A program made the position numbers and the translations under genes. A DNA stretch of 64,000 nt from positions 2,790,001 to 2,854,000 of the forward strand of contig NZ_AP025492.1 of assembly GCF_024347515.1 (NCBI RefSeq), in the 5' to 3' direction. This document shows positions 39,846-60,680 of the stretch, in pieces; position 1 is the first letter of the stretch; every line of letters starts with the position of its first letter. Source of the stretch: Vibrio gigantis. GTDB taxonomy: Bacteria; Pseudomonadota; Gammaproteobacteria; Enterobacterales; Vibrionaceae. Below the pieces are notes generated by a model. It was given only the letters and a program-made list of their open reading frames with translations. It was not told the DNA's origin and did no database searches.

Positions 39846-40844
39846 ATGGCAACAATTAAAGATGTAGCAAAGGAAGCTGGTGTTTCTGTTGCAACCGTAT
39901 CTCGAGTGATCAACAAGTCTCCCAAGGCGAGTGCAAGCTCGGTAGAGTCTGTAACTAAAGCGATGTCTAAACTCGGCTATCGCCCGAATGCCAATGCTCG
40001 TGCACTAGTAAGCCAAAGCACTAACACTGTTGGTGTATTAGTCGGTGACATCTCCGATCCCTTTTTTGGCACGCTGGTTAAAGCGGTCGATAATATCGCT
40101 CGTGAAAATGGAAAGCATATTCTCGTAGGCAATGGTTCACACGATCGTGAAGAAGAGAGGAAAGCGATCGAATTACTGATCAACAGCCGTTGCGACGCCT
40201 TGGTGATTCACTCAAAAGGCCTCACCGACGAAGAACTGATCGCCTATGCAAAAGAAGTCAAAGGCTTAGTACTGATCAACCGTTATATTGCCGAGATTGC
40301 CAACCGTTGTATTTTCTTAGACAACAAGAAAGGCGCGTATCTTGCGACGGAATATCTGATCCGCCATGGTCATAAGAACATCGCCTGTATCGCCTCATCA
40401 CACAACATTGAAGATGCCGATGAGCGTGTTCAAGGTTACTTAGCGGCGCTCTCAGACTACAAAATAGCGCTATCTGAAAGCTATATTGAATTCTCGGCTC
40501 CCACCAGTGACGGTGGCGAATACGCCATGACCAACCTTTTGACTAAATCACTGCCAATCACCGGTATTGTGGCCTACAACGATTATATGGCAGCAGGGGC
40601 TTTATCTGTCCTTGATGAAAACGGTATTCAAGCGCCAGACAAAATGTCGATCATCGGTTTCGACGATGGCTTGATTGCCCGCTATGTTCATCCAAAGCTA
40701 ACCACTATTCGTTACCCAATTCAGATGATGGCAGAGAAAGCGACACGACTCGCGTTGCACTTGGCCAAAGGTGAAAGTACCTCAACTGAGCCAATGATGT
40801 TTTCTCCAACTCTGGTGCGCCGTAATTCGGTAGAAAAAGCCTAA
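39846..40844 (+). CDS. galR: LacI-family galactose operon repressor (GalR/GalS type)
   Basis: 332 residues. The HTH is MATIKDVAKEAGVSVATVSR with the hinge helix region NANARALVSQ. The sugar-binding domain has GVLVGDISDPFFGTL and GFDDGLIARYVHPKLTTIRYP, as in E. coli GalR/GalS. It is separated from the gal genes by a terminator and transcribed towards them. A near-perfect operator stands in front of galE, so it very probably represses galETKM with galactose as inducer. Confidence 0.9.
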   Translation: MATIKDVAKEAGVSVATVSRVINKSPKASASSVESVTKAMSKLGYRPNANARALVSQSTNTVGVLVGDISDPFFGTLVKAVDNIARENGKHILVGNGSHDREEERKAIELLINSRCDALVIHSKGLTDEELIAYAKEVKGLVLINRYIAEIANRCIFLDNKKGAYLATEYLIRHGHKNIACIASSHNIEDADERVQGYLAALSDYKIALSESYIEFSAPTSDGGEYAMTNLLTKSLPITGIVAYNDYMAAGALSVLDENGIQAPDKMSIIGFDDGLIARYVHPKLTTIRYPIQMMAEKATRLALHLAKGESTSTEPMMFSPTLVRRNSVEKA

Positions 40845-40875
40845 AATCTAAGTTCTGGTCAACTCGCCGAACAGC

Positions 40876-40913
40876 AAAAAAAGCCCTAACAGAATCGCTT
40901 CTGTTAGGGCTTT
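40876..40913. terminator. Bidirectional terminator between galR and galM
   Basis: AAAGCCCTAACAGAA / TTCTGTTAGGGCTTT is a 15-bp stem with a 4-nt loop between convergent genes. Confidence 0.92.
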
Positions 40914-41065
40914 CCTACCTTACTCTTATCCCCAACAATCGCGCTTAATAAATCACACTCTTGTTGAGAGCCACTTTTGCTCATCCCCCAAGAACTACGC
41001 GATAGTTCACATCGTTCTATTCACAAACAAAAGACATTGGCGTAACCGCTTTGAGCTAGAGCGTA

Positions 41066-42145
41066 CTAGTTTGAAGAATCCCCCGAAAATTCAAACTGGT
41101 AACAGGTACGGTAGCTATATTCTTGTTCAGGCTTGAGAATACAACTATCCTGCTTCCACTCTGGGTGGTTAGGAGAGTCAGGTAAGAACTGGGTTTCTAG
41201 CGCCAAACCCGCGTAATCTTCATAGCTGCCACCACTTCGATTTGGTGTACCACCAAGCCAGTTTCCAGTGTATAGCTGCATCGCAGGTTTGGTTGAAAAT
41301 ACTTTTAGTGTGACTAGGGCGTCCGGTGACGTTACGGTAGCTGCGCATTGAGTTCGCTTACAGCCGTCAGCCAATAAAAAAGAGTGGTCGTAACCCTTTG
41401 CTGCTTTCTGCTGTTCATCACCCAACAAACGCTCTGAGATCATCATAGGCTGATTGAAATCAAAGCTGGTCGATTTCACCGATTTAAGGTTGCCTAACGG
41501 GATACCTACCGAATTGGTCGGTAAGAACTGATTAGCATTAATACTCACAATGTGTGACAAGCAATCATGTCCGGCTTCTGCGCCAAGTAGATTGAAGTAC
41601 GCGTGATTCGTTAGGTTGACCACAGTTGGCTTGTCTGTAGATGCAGAATAATTAATAGAAACTCGATTATCTTCGGTGATGTCATAACGCACCGACACAT
41701 TCAAATTACCCGGAAATCCTTGGTCGCCATCAGCAGACTCTAAATTAAACACCACTGACGTTTCGCTTTGCTCGGCAATATTCCAACGGCGTTTATCAAA
41801 ACCATTCGGACCACCATGCAAGGTATTGCCCGCTTGGTTGGTTTCCAGTTTGTAGTTCTGGCCATCAATTTTGAAACGACCATTAGCAATGCGGTTAGCA
41901 TAGCGACCAACTGTGGCCCCCATATAACTGGCTTGCTTCTCGAAGTTATCCATTGAATCGACACCCAATAGCACTTCTCGTCTGTTTCCTTTTACTGGCA
42001 AGATACAGCTCAACCACGTTGCGCCAATATCCATGAATGTCACTTCCATGCCGTGTGTATTCGACAGCGTGACAAGCTGAGCAGGTTGGCCATCATAGGC
42101 TGCTGTTGCTGTCATGGATTGATGCAGGTTCTGCGTTTGTGTCAT
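41066..42145 (-). CDS. galM: Aldose 1-epimerase (galactose mutarotase)
   Basis: 359 residues. Catalytic histidine in VNLTNHAYFNLLG, substrate loop NTLHGGPNGFDKRRW, and the glutamate near the C-terminal LALETQFLPDSPNHPEW. It interconverts alpha and beta galactose, making the anomer released by beta-galactosidase usable by GalK. Last gene of galE-galT-galK-galM. AAGGAA precedes the start. Confidence 0.96.
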   Translation of the reverse strand: MTQTQNLHQSMTATAAYDGQPAQLVTLSNTHGMEVTFMDIGATWLSCILPVKGNRREVLLGVDSMDNFEKQASYMGATVGRYANRIANGRFKIDGQNYKLETNQAGNTLHGGPNGFDKRRWNIAEQSETSVVFNLESADGDQGFPGNLNVSVRYDITEDNRVSINYSASTDKPTVVNLTNHAYFNLLGAEAGHDCLSHIVSINANQFLPTNSVGIPLGNLKSVKSTSFDFNQPMMISERLLGDEQQKAAKGYDHSFLLADGCKRTQCAATVTSPDALVTLKVFSTKPAMQLYTGNWLGGTPNRSGGSYEDYAGLALETQFLPDSPNHPEWKQDSCILKPEQEYSYRTCYQFEFSGDSSN

Positions 42146-42169
42146 TCTAAATTCCTTCCACTGCCAGTA

Positions 42170-42198
42170 AAAAGCCTCTACGTTAAGGTAAAGGCTTT
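42170..42198 (-). terminator. Possible weak terminator between galK and galM
   Basis: On the minus strand AAAGCCTTTAC ... GTAGAGGCTTTTT can form an imperfect 11-bp stem with a T-run. It may reduce galM expression relative to galK. Confidence 0.5.
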
Positions 42199-42257
42199 AG
42201 TATTTGGCCTACCATGATCTTTTTCGTTGGTAAGCTCTATATTAAGTCTCGAAACAG

Positions 42258-43418
42258 CTAGATTACTTCAACTAAGCCCGCGCCGTCTTTCGCTTGGCAC
42301 ACATAAATCGATTCTTTTAGGCCCGTCGCTGCCTGATATTTCTGCTCAACGGTTGTTTTGATTTCATCAACCAATGCAGGTGGAGCCAATGCCACGATGC
42401 AGCCACCAAAACCACCGCCCGTCATACGAACGCCGCCTTGCTCTCCGATCACTTCTTTAACCATATCCACCAGCGTATCAATCTCTTTAACCGTGATTTC
42501 AAAGTCATCACGCATTGATGCATGCGATTCTGCCATCAACTCACCCATACGTTTCATATCATGAGTGCGCAGAGCTTGAGCCGCTTCAACGGTACGGTCA
42601 TTTTCGGTTATCACGTGACGCGCACGTTTCGCAACCATCTCATCTAACTCAGACTCTTTCGCTTTGAACTGTTCAATAGTCACATCACGAAGTGCTGGAA
42701 CACCAAAGATACGAGCCGCTTCTTCACACTGTTCACGACGTGTATTGTATTCGCTGTCGACTAAGCCGCGTTTCTTGTTCGAGTTGATGATAACTACAGC
42801 CATATCTTCAGGCATTGAAACCGCTTGAGTTTCAAGGCTACGACAGTCCAAAAGCATGGCATGGTTTGCTTGGCCTTCCGCCGAGATCATTTGGTCCATG
42901 ATGCCGCAATTACAACCCACAAATTCGTTTTCCGCTTGCTGACCGTTCAGCGCCACTTCTGCTTGCGTGATCTCTAGGTTATAAAGCACCTTAAATGTTT
43001 GACCAATGACCACTTCCAGTGCCGCAGAAGAACTTAAACCCGCGCCTTGAGGAACGTTACCCGTTACAGAGATATCTGCACCTGTAAATTGAAAACCACG
43101 ACCTTTTAAGCACTTCACCACACCACGAATGTAGTTAGCCCACATCTTGTCTTGTTGGAAGGTAATCTCTTGCGTGATATCGAATTCATCTACCGCATTA
43201 TCGTAGTCCACTGATACTACACGTACGATGTTGTCGTCACGTTTAGCCGCTGCGACTACCGTTTGGTAGTTAATGGCACACGGTAGAACAAAACCGTCAT
43301 TGTAGTCAGTGTGCTCGCCAATCAGGTTCACACGACCTGGTGCTTGAACGATGTGAGTCGCTTGGTAACCAAGGACTTGCTCAAAAGATGCTTTCACGTT
43401 TTGGATTAGATCAGACAT
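42258..43418 (-). CDS. galK: Galactokinase
   Basis: 386 residues (E. coli 382). GHMP kinase: galactose-binding signature [22 protein letters not shown] loop [16 protein letters not shown], and C-terminal [11 protein letters not shown]. It phosphorylates alpha-galactose at C1 in the cytoplasm. Confidence 0.98.
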   Translation of the reverse strand: MSDLIQNVKASFEQVLGYQATHIVQAPGRVNLIGEHTDYNDGFVLPCAINYQTVVAAAKRDDNIVRVVSVDYDNAVDEFDITQEITFQQDKMWANYIRGVVKCLKGRGFQFTGADISVTGNVPQGAGLSSSAALEVVIGQTFKVLYNLEITQAEVALNGQQAENEFVGCNCGIMDQMISAEGQANHAMLLDCRSLETQAVSMPEDMAVVIINSNKKRGLVDSEYNTRREQCEEAARIFGVPALRDVTIEQFKAKESELDEMVAKRARHVITENDRTVEAAQALRTHDMKRMGELMAESHASMRDDFEITVKEIDTLVDMVKEVIGEQGGVRMTGGGFGGCIVALAPPALVDEIKTTVEQKYQAATGLKESIYVCQAKDGAGLVEVI

Positions 43419-43489
43419 AAGTAAACTCTCTGCTTAAACTCTTTGTTCAATTGGTTATGGCCCCTTCATGGCACCACTTTAATTCTTTT

Positions 43490-43618
43490 AGATTCCCTAT
43501 CTCGTGCGCCCCTTACGATAGGAAATGACAACACAGCTTTTAAAATCCTAGGTATTTAAGCTCCTAGGTTTCTTACCCGTCGTCATTCCAGAATAGAGAG
43601 ACGAGATATCAGGAATCT
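43490..43618. repeat. Inverted pair of ~40-bp dispersed repeats, galT-galK gap
   Basis: One copy (AGATTCCCTATCTCGTGC ... GGAAATGAC, 43490-43529) and one inverted copy (CGTCATTCCAGAATAGAG ... GGAATCT, 43580-43618) flank 50 bp. Each unit is itself an imperfect palindrome that starts with AGATTCC and ends with a GGAATGAC-type end. It resembles REP/BIME-like elements. Confidence 0.7.
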
Positions 43619-43643
43619 CACTTGTTATTTACTAAGCAGCGTA

Positions 43644-44696
43644 TTACTGCTCTTTGTAGTGAACGTCACTCAAATCACGAAGACGTTGCGCCGCTTGTTC
43701 TGCGGTCAAATCGCGTTGCGATTCCGCCAGCATTTCGTAGCCCACCATGAACTTACGAACTGATGCACTGCGTAGTAGCGGCGGGTAGAAAAGCGCGTGC
43801 AGTTGCCAATGGTCGATGTCGGTGCCTTCTTCAAAGAACGGCGCATAGTGCCAACCCATTGAGTAAGGGAATGAACACTGGAACAAGTTGTCGTAACGGC
43901 TCGTCAACTTCTTGATCGCCAGTGCCAAGTCATCACGCTGCTCGTCAGTCAGTTCACTCATACGGCGAATGTGCGTTTTTGGCAGCAACATAGTTTCGAA
44001 TGGCCACGCTGCCCAGTAAGGCACTACAGCAATCCAATGTTCCGTTTCAACCACAGTGCGTGAGCCATCTTTCATTTCAGCTTCAACGTAATCCACTAAT
44101 AGGTTTGAGCCCTGTTGCGCGAAATATTCTTTTAGAAGCTTTTCTTTACGTTCAATCTCGTTTGGTAAAAAACTGTTCGCCCAAATTTGGCCGTGTGGGT
44201 GAGGCTGAGAGCAGCCCATGGTCTCACCCTTGTTTTCAAATGCTTGAACCCATAGGTACTCTTTACCTAACTCTTCTATCTGCTCATTCCAGGTATCAAT
44301 CACACCACGAATTTTGTTCACCGGTAGTTCCGGCAATGTTTTGCTGTGGTCTGGCGAGAAGCAGATAACGCGGCTCAGCCCTCGAACACCTTGAGTCTTA
44401 AATAGAGGATTGTCAGACTCTGGAGCGTCAGGCGAGTCAGGCATCAACGCCGCGAAATCGTTACTAAATACATAAGTGCCGTCGTAATCTGGATTTTCGT
44501 CGCCCGAAATACGCGTATTGGTTGGGCACAAGAAACACTCTTTCTCGTACGCAGGAAGCTGCGCTGTCGATGGTTTTTCGTCTTGCCCACTCCAAGGGCG
44601 TTTTGCTCGGTGCGGTGATACTAAGATCCACTGACCCGTTAATGGGTTATAACGACGGTGCGGATGGTCTACTGGGTTAAATTCAACTTTTGACAT
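43644..44696 (-). CDS. galT: Galactose-1-phosphate uridylyltransferase
   Basis: 350 residues. HIT-superfamily active site [14 protein letters not shown], with the nucleophilic histidine of the HPH triad. Zinc-site cysteines are visible in [11 protein letters not shown]. It exchanges UMP between UDP-glucose and galactose 1-phosphate. There are 225-bp and 228-bp gaps on its two sides, each carrying the same repeat pair. Confidence 0.98.
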   Translation of the reverse strand: MSKVEFNPVDHPHRRYNPLTGQWILVSPHRAKRPWSGQDEKPSTAQLPAYEKECFLCPTNTRISGDENPDYDGTYVFSNDFAALMPDSPDAPESDNPLFKTQGVRGLSRVICFSPDHSKTLPELPVNKIRGVIDTWNEQIEELGKEYLWVQAFENKGETMGCSQPHPHGQIWANSFLPNEIERKEKLLKEYFAQQGSNLLVDYVEAEMKDGSRTVVETEHWIAVVPYWAAWPFETMLLPKTHIRRMSELTDEQRDDLALAIKKLTSRYDNLFQCSFPYSMGWHYAPFFEEGTDIDHWQLHALFYPPLLRSASVRKFMVGYEMLAESQRDLTAEQAAQRLRDLSDVHYKEQ

Positions 44697-44760
44697 ACTT
44701 ACATTGCTCTTAATTTTTGTGTCTTGGTCAATTCACCAAGACGAATAATTCTTCTACAAG

Positions 44761-44866
44761 GAGATTCCCTATTACGCTCGTTCCTCGCTGTAGGGAGTGA
44801 CGTTCAGAAATCGTAGTTTAAAATTCGTCATTCCAGAACCGAGGGACGAGATACCTGGAATCTCTC
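44761..44866. repeat. Inverted pair of ~40-bp dispersed repeats, galE-galT gap
   Basis: GAGATTCCCTATTACGCTCG ... GGGAGTGACG (44761-44802) and the inverted unit CGTCATTCCAGAACCGAGGG ... GGAATCTCTC (44826-44866). The same family and the same inward arrangement as the pair in the galT-galK gap. Confidence 0.72.
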
Positions 44867-44924
44867 TTAATCTGCCTTCCCCAAAGGAATTGGAGTTGCA
44901 GCTAGGCAACTTCGATTACCCAGG

Positions 44925-45935
44925 CTAGTAGCCGTTCGGGTTATTCGACTGCCAGTTCCACGTATCCGCCGTCATTTCCATCACGCTACGCGTCGCCTTC
45001 CAGCCCAGTTCGCGCTCAGCTTTTTCTGTGCTTGCCCAACATTCGGCAATGTCACCAGCGCGGCGTGGGCAAAGTTCATAAGGAACAGGCTTACCCGATG
45101 CCTGTGCGAAGGCTTCAACCATCTCAAGTACACTTGAGCCTTTGCCCGTACCTAGGTTGTAAATGTGTAGGCCAGCCTTCTCGCCAACCACTTTCAATGC
45201 AGCTACGTGGCCATCCGCTAAATCCATCACGTGAATGTAGTCACGAACGCCTGTGCCATCGACTGTTGGGTAATCGTTTCCAAAAACAGCCAGTTTTTCA
45301 CGACGACCAACAGCTACTTGAGCAATAAACGGCATTAAATTATTTGGGATACCTTGTGGATCTTCACCCATGGTGCCCGATGGATGTGCGCCTACTGGGT
45401 TGAAGTAACGCAATAAAGTCACGCTCCAATCGTTCTCCGCGTTGAATAGATCGCTTAAGCACTCTTCCACCATATACTTGCTGCGACCATAAGGGTTGGT
45501 GGTTGCGCCAGTTGGTGAAGTTTCAGTAATTGGCACTACTTCTGGATCACCATAAACAGTAGCCGAAGAGCTAAATACGATGCTTTTCACACCCGCTTTC
45601 TTCATGCATCGAGCTAACACTAGTGAACCATTGACGTTGTTATCGTAGTACTCCAAAGGCTTAGCCACCGACTCCCCTACCGCTTTCAGGCCAGCAAAGT
45701 GAATCACCGCTTGGATATCGTTTTCCGAAAACACGCTATCTAGAAAAGATTGGTCACGAATGTCGCCAAGATAAAACGTTGGGCGCTTGCCAGTTAACGA
45801 TTCGATTCGTTCCAGCACTAGCTCTTTGCTGTTGCAAAGGTTATCAACAATGATCGGATCCATACCTGCCTGTATCATTTGAATGCATGTATGACTTCCG
45901 ATGTAACCCATGCCGCCCGTAACCAGTACTTTCAC
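44925..45935 (-). CDS. galE: UDP-glucose 4-epimerase
   Basis: 336 residues. GTG 45935 is chosen because AGAGAGG is six bases upstream and the protein then begins (V)KVLVTGGMGYIGSHT like other GalE; a TTG two codons upstream is too close to the ribosome site. NAD-binding GGMGYIGS, catalytic Ser in SSSATVYG and YxxxK in PYGRSK. It regenerates UDP-glucose. First gene of the gal operon, with a GalR-type operator 121-136 bp upstream. Confidence 0.98.
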   Translation of the reverse strand: MKVLVTGGMGYIGSHTCIQMIQAGMDPIIVDNLCNSKELVLERIESLTGKRPTFYLGDIRDQSFLDSVFSENDIQAVIHFAGLKAVGESVAKPLEYYDNNVNGSLVLARCMKKAGVKSIVFSSSATVYGDPEVVPITETSPTGATTNPYGRSKYMVEECLSDLFNAENDWSVTLLRYFNPVGAHPSGTMGEDPQGIPNNLMPFIAQVAVGRREKLAVFGNDYPTVDGTGVRDYIHVMDLADGHVAALKVVGEKAGLHIYNLGTGKGSSVLEMVEAFAQASGKPVPYELCPRRAGDIAECWASTEKAERELGWKATRSVMEMTADTWNWQSNNPNGY

Positions 45936-46037
45936 AATCAACCTCTCTTTGTCGTCATTCGTGGGCTAACTCGAACTGACATTCAGCTCAGTAGCACCGT
46001 ATGCCAGAAATAGTAGCAGCCATTTTGACTATAATTC

Positions 46038-46053
46038 TGTGATCAAAACCACG
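46038..46053. promoter_or_regulatory. CRP-like site upstream of galE
   Basis: TGTGATCAAAACCACG has a perfect left half (TGTGA) and a 3-of-5 right half. It abuts the GalR operator, which would fit activation by cAMP-CRP and repression by GalR. Confidence 0.45.
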
Positions 46054-46055
46054 AA

Positions 46056-46071
46056 GTGTAAACGTTTACAC
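46056..46071. promoter_or_regulatory. GalR-type operator upstream of galE
   Basis: GTGTAAACGTTTACAC is a perfect 16-bp palindrome and a full match to the enteric GalR/GalS consensus GTGTAANCGNTTACAC. Confidence 0.85.
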
Positions 46072-46200
46072 TCACTTTCATCATTAGTGCTGATCATGGC
46101 ATAGATGAAATGTATAACCGCTAACCTCTAATTCATTGAATTTTAATAAGATAATTATAGATAGTTAGATTTGAGACATCACAGATGAGTTGAGCATTTA

Positions 46201-46214
46201 TTTTACTAAAAGTT
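46201..46214. promoter_or_regulatory. Possible EbgR half-site upstream of ebgR
   Basis: TTTTACTAAAAGTT, and a related TTTACTAAAC at 46276-46285, share the TTTACTAA element with the ebgA operators. They may mediate autoregulation of ebgR. Confidence 0.35.
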
Positions 46215-46316
46215 AATGCAATGACTTCCAGTTTGATTACAATAGGTCTGTAGAATAAAGAGGTGCATTGCTTTTTTACTAAACATCAATTTCAAAGCAG
46301 CGCAATGTTCCAATAA

Positions 46317-47312
<996 letters not shown>

Positions 47313-47338
47313 TCAGTAATATCAAATAAATACATTAA

Positions 47339-47368
47339 GGCCACCTTTACTAAAGGTGGCCTCTTTTG
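47339..47368 (+). terminator. Terminator after ebgR
   Basis: GGCCACCTTTA / TAAAGGTGGCC is an 11-bp perfect stem followed by CTCTTTTG. It insulates ebgR from ebgA. Confidence 0.82.
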
Positions 47369-47495
47369 TGCCTGTCAGATACATCAATGTACACATATCC
47401 CCCCGTTTAACCTGCTTCATAAATCAGCTAATAGCATTCTTTTAAGTGGATCACACAGCACCGTAAAAAGACCTTAAAAAACGTGATGGAGTTAA

Positions 47496-51209
<3,714 letters not shown>

Positions 51210-51288
51210 GTAATTGAAGCTAAGTAAGTAACCGAAAACAAGCTGCTGAAGCTAAACAACTGAAAGCAGCAACAAAATCTATTCACAG

Positions 51289-51325
51289 TGTGTACCGAGC
51301 CTTGCCGTTCAAGGCTCAGTCACAC
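51289..51325 (+). other. Intercistronic stem-loop between ebgC and the first transporter
   Basis: GTGTG ... GAGCCTTG CCGTT CAAGGCTC ... CACAC can form a long interrupted hairpin without a T-run. It may be an RNA processing or stability element that separates enzyme from transporter expression. Confidence 0.45.
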
Positions 51326-51391
51326 TGCATAACGCCTTTACGCTTCTTCCCTACAAGGAAGCTTAAAGAAATAACGACTATAATTACGTGA

Positions 51392-52831
<1,440 letters not shown>

Positions 52832-52855
52832 CACTCAGCATGAACCCCAACTTAG

Positions 52856-52881
52856 AAAGCGCCTACCAAGGCGCTTTTTTT
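52856..52881 (+). terminator. Terminator after transporter copy 1
   Basis: AAAGCGCCT / AGGCGCTTT followed by seven T residues. Confidence 0.88.
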
Positions 52882-54839
<1,958 letters not shown>

Positions 54840-54866
54840 TTTGACCCCACATTCTGATTGAAACTT

Positions 54867-54900
54867 AAGGCACTCCCATTTGGCGAGTGCCTTTTTATTT
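54867..54900 (+). terminator. Terminator after transporter copy 2
   Basis: AAGGCACTC / GAGTGCCTT followed by a T-rich tract. Confidence 0.85.
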
Positions 54901-55062
54901 GTGGGTACATTTCCACTCAATCCCCCGTTTTCACCAAAGCCATTCAAGAAAGAAGACATTCGAGTCAGCAATCTAACCACCCACAAAATGATTCACAACC
55001 TGAATACCTACAACCCCAACCATGCCTCTGCAAATTCAACTTAAAGTCAAAATAAAAACAAG

Positions 55063-55080
55063 GTAAACATTTACTAAAAA
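55063..55080. promoter_or_regulatory. EbgR-like operator upstream of the ygjJ-like gene
   Basis: GTAAACATTTACTAAAAA contains the inverted repeat GTAAA-CA-TTTAC and the TTTACTAA element shared with the ebgA operators. It is followed at once by ATCACACTTTTG, a possible CRP half-site. Confidence 0.5.
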
Positions 55081-55224
55081 TAGATCACACTTTTGACCCT
55101 AATTAATTTTAAACATCAAAATTATCATTAATATCGGTTTTGCGATCGTAAGTAACCTGACCAATACGCCTTAAGAGCACCCCATATTAGAAGTCAAGAC
55201 TACCTACGAGCCTTCATTTATTAA

Positions 55225-56310
<1,086 letters not shown>

Positions 56311-56313
56311 TAA

Positions 56314-58701
<2,388 letters not shown>

Positions 58702-58754
58702 ATCGATCCCCCTAAACTGTCCTCTGAAATGTAAGTTAATAAATTTCAGGCTTT

Positions 58755-58785
58755 GGCACTCAGCATTTAGCTGAGTGCCTTTTTT
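58755..58785 (+). terminator. Terminator after ygjK
   Basis: GGCACTCAGC / GCTGAGTGCC with loop ATTTA, followed by six T residues. Confidence 0.92.
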
Positions 58786-58811
58786 ATGGCTAGAAGAATG
58801 GGACTTAGACC

Positions 58812-58834
58812 ATTTGGCCTACTATGATCCTTTT
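58812..58834. repeat. Second copy of a 23-bp sequence also found in the galK-galM gap
   Basis: ATTTGGCCTACTATGATCCTTTT differs at only two positions from 42202-42224. The rest of the 370-bp gap before the MATE gene holds a terminator and no convincing gene. Confidence 0.5.
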
Positions 58835-59071
58835 ACCCTGTTCGCTGTACTCCGCAAGCACAGGCAAGCTTTTGTTCATTAAAAACAAAGAGTACTCTTG
58901 CTATGAAACTCCGCTCAAAAATTTCATCACTCACACTGAAACATTAGGCTCTGAAGACTTATTCGAATTTTATTTATCCTTATTAGTCTTCCGGACATTA
59001 ATTTGATATGCGTTTACTAAATAATCGCTAAACTATAGTGTCGCCTACCCCTTTTTTTTGAGAAAACCTAA

Positions 59072-60412
59072 ATGCCTAATGCTGATTCCACCCTAAATAA
59101 ACGTATGGGAATCGTTGCGCTCACCTGGCCAATTTTTATCGAAGTTCTTTTAAGAACCGCACTCAATACCAGTGATGTGTTCATGTTATCGGGATACTCA
59201 GACAAAGCCGTGTCTGCCGTTGGTGTTATTTCTCAGATATCCTTTTTTCTGATCATTGTCTCGACCATGGTCAGCAGTGGTACTGGTATTTTAATCGCGC
59301 AATACAACGGTGCCTCTCGCACTCAAGAGAGCGCTCACGTGGGTGTAGCGAGCATCATTCTGGCCATTATTGCCGGTGTGCTACTGAGTGTTATTGCGGT
59401 TCTTGTCGCTGAATTTTTTATCCCTCTCTACCAACTCGAACCTCAAGTCGAACAGTACGCACAAGAGTACCTGTTCATCAGTGGTGCTCTCACCTTCAAT
59501 GTAACCATAGGTGTAGTCCTCACCACCATTTTGCGCAGTCACGGCTACTCAAAATCCCCAATGGTGATCAACATGATTGCTGGTGTCATCAACGTATTCG
59601 GTAACTACTGCGCTCTCTACCAGCCTTTTGGGCTACCAGTCTACGGTGTACAAGGGGTTGCGACTGCGACAGTGATTAGCCAAGTGATCGGGATGTTGAT
59701 CTTAATTGGTGTGGTCAGAAGTAAAGGCATTGATCTACCTGTGAAGCAATTCAAATCCGTTCCGAAATCTATCTATCAAAGAATAATGAAGATTGGCTCA
59801 ATGAATGCGGGAGAAGTGCTTTCTTACAACATGGCACAGATCAGCATTACCTTTTTTGTCGTTCAGATGGGTACCTCATCACTGGCAGCATTTACCTACG
59901 CACAAAACATCGCCCGCCTCTCTTTTGCATTTGCACTGGCGATTGGTCAAGGCAGCCAAATTCAAACCGGTTACTACATAGGTAAAGGATGGATCGACGA
60001 AATCACTCGCCGTGTGCAGCGTTACTTTGTGGTTGGGTTTATCGCCTCAACCGCGATTACTTGTATGGTTTATGTGTTCCGTTTCGATATTCTCGATCTG
60101 TTCACGCAAGACCCAGAGATCATTGCGCTAACTGCAGCACTGATTGCCGGTTCCATCATTCTTGAAGCTGGCCGAGTATTTAACCTGATCTTTATCTCTT
60201 GTCTAAAGGCCGCTGGCGACATTAAATTCCCAATAAAAATGGGCATTCTCAGCATGTGGGGCATTGGGGTTGCCATGAGCTATTTGCTCGGCGTGCATTG
60301 GGGATATGGAGTATTCGGCGCTTGGATGGCGATTGCAATGGACGAGTGGTTCCGTGGAATCATCATGGCCTATCGTTGGCAGGCTAAAAAATGGACTCGA
60401 TTTTCCTTTTAG
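59072..60412 (+). CDS. MATE-family multidrug/metabolite exporter
   Basis: 446 residues with 12 membrane helices. The N-lobe (ALTWPIFIEVLLRTALNTSD) and the repeat in the C-lobe (MKIGSMNAGEVLSYNMAQIS) show the MATE twofold. Ion coupling (sodium or proton) and substrate are not readable. It is transcribed after the ygjK terminator, so it is not obviously part of that unit. Confidence 0.92.
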   Translation: MPNADSTLNKRMGIVALTWPIFIEVLLRTALNTSDVFMLSGYSDKAVSAVGVISQISFFLIIVSTMVSSGTGILIAQYNGASRTQESAHVGVASIILAIIAGVLLSVIAVLVAEFFIPLYQLEPQVEQYAQEYLFISGALTFNVTIGVVLTTILRSHGYSKSPMVINMIAGVINVFGNYCALYQPFGLPVYGVQGVATATVISQVIGMLILIGVVRSKGIDLPVKQFKSVPKSIYQRIMKIGSMNAGEVLSYNMAQISITFFVVQMGTSSLAAFTYAQNIARLSFAFALAIGQGSQIQTGYYIGKGWIDEITRRVQRYFVVGFIASTAITCMVYVFRFDILDLFTQDPEIIALTAALIAGSIILEAGRVFNLIFISCLKAAGDIKFPIKMGILSMWGIGVAMSYLLGVHWGYGVFGAWMAIAMDEWFRGIIMAYRWQAKKWTRFSF

Positions 60413-60451
60413 ATTGTTAATGGTGCCTTTAAATTTATCTCGCCCAAAAGA

Positions 60452-60480
60452 AAAAGCGCTAGGGGGATCTAGCGCTTTTA
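60452..60480. terminator. Terminator after the MATE gene
   Basis: AAAAGCGCTAG / CTAGCGCTTTT with loop GGGGAT. Confidence 0.88.
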
Positions 60481-60680
60481 AGACCAACTAAGTCCGTTTA
60501 GCCTGGCAGTTTTTTCAGCTACATCATTAGGATATAACCATTTTTTTACTTAGGTAAATCAAAAAGTCTATTCTTTACGACTGCTTTGAGTCGTAAATTA
60601 AGTATAGTCGGGTTCTTATAATAAACCGGATTTTTCTAAAATTAATTCAGATAAAATTGGCGACCAACCTGCAAAGTAAA

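Noticed and set aside
54858..55055. A 65-codon frame after transporter copy 2
   Set aside because: It begins inside the terminator hairpin and has an unstructured composition.
58824..59006. A 60-codon frame between ygjK and the MATE gene
   Set aside because: Weak start, no ribosome site and no similarity to any known family that I can see.
59072..60412. The MATE exporter as part of the ebg/ygjK system
   Set aside because: A strong terminator and a 370-bp gap separate it, and there is no shared operator motif.
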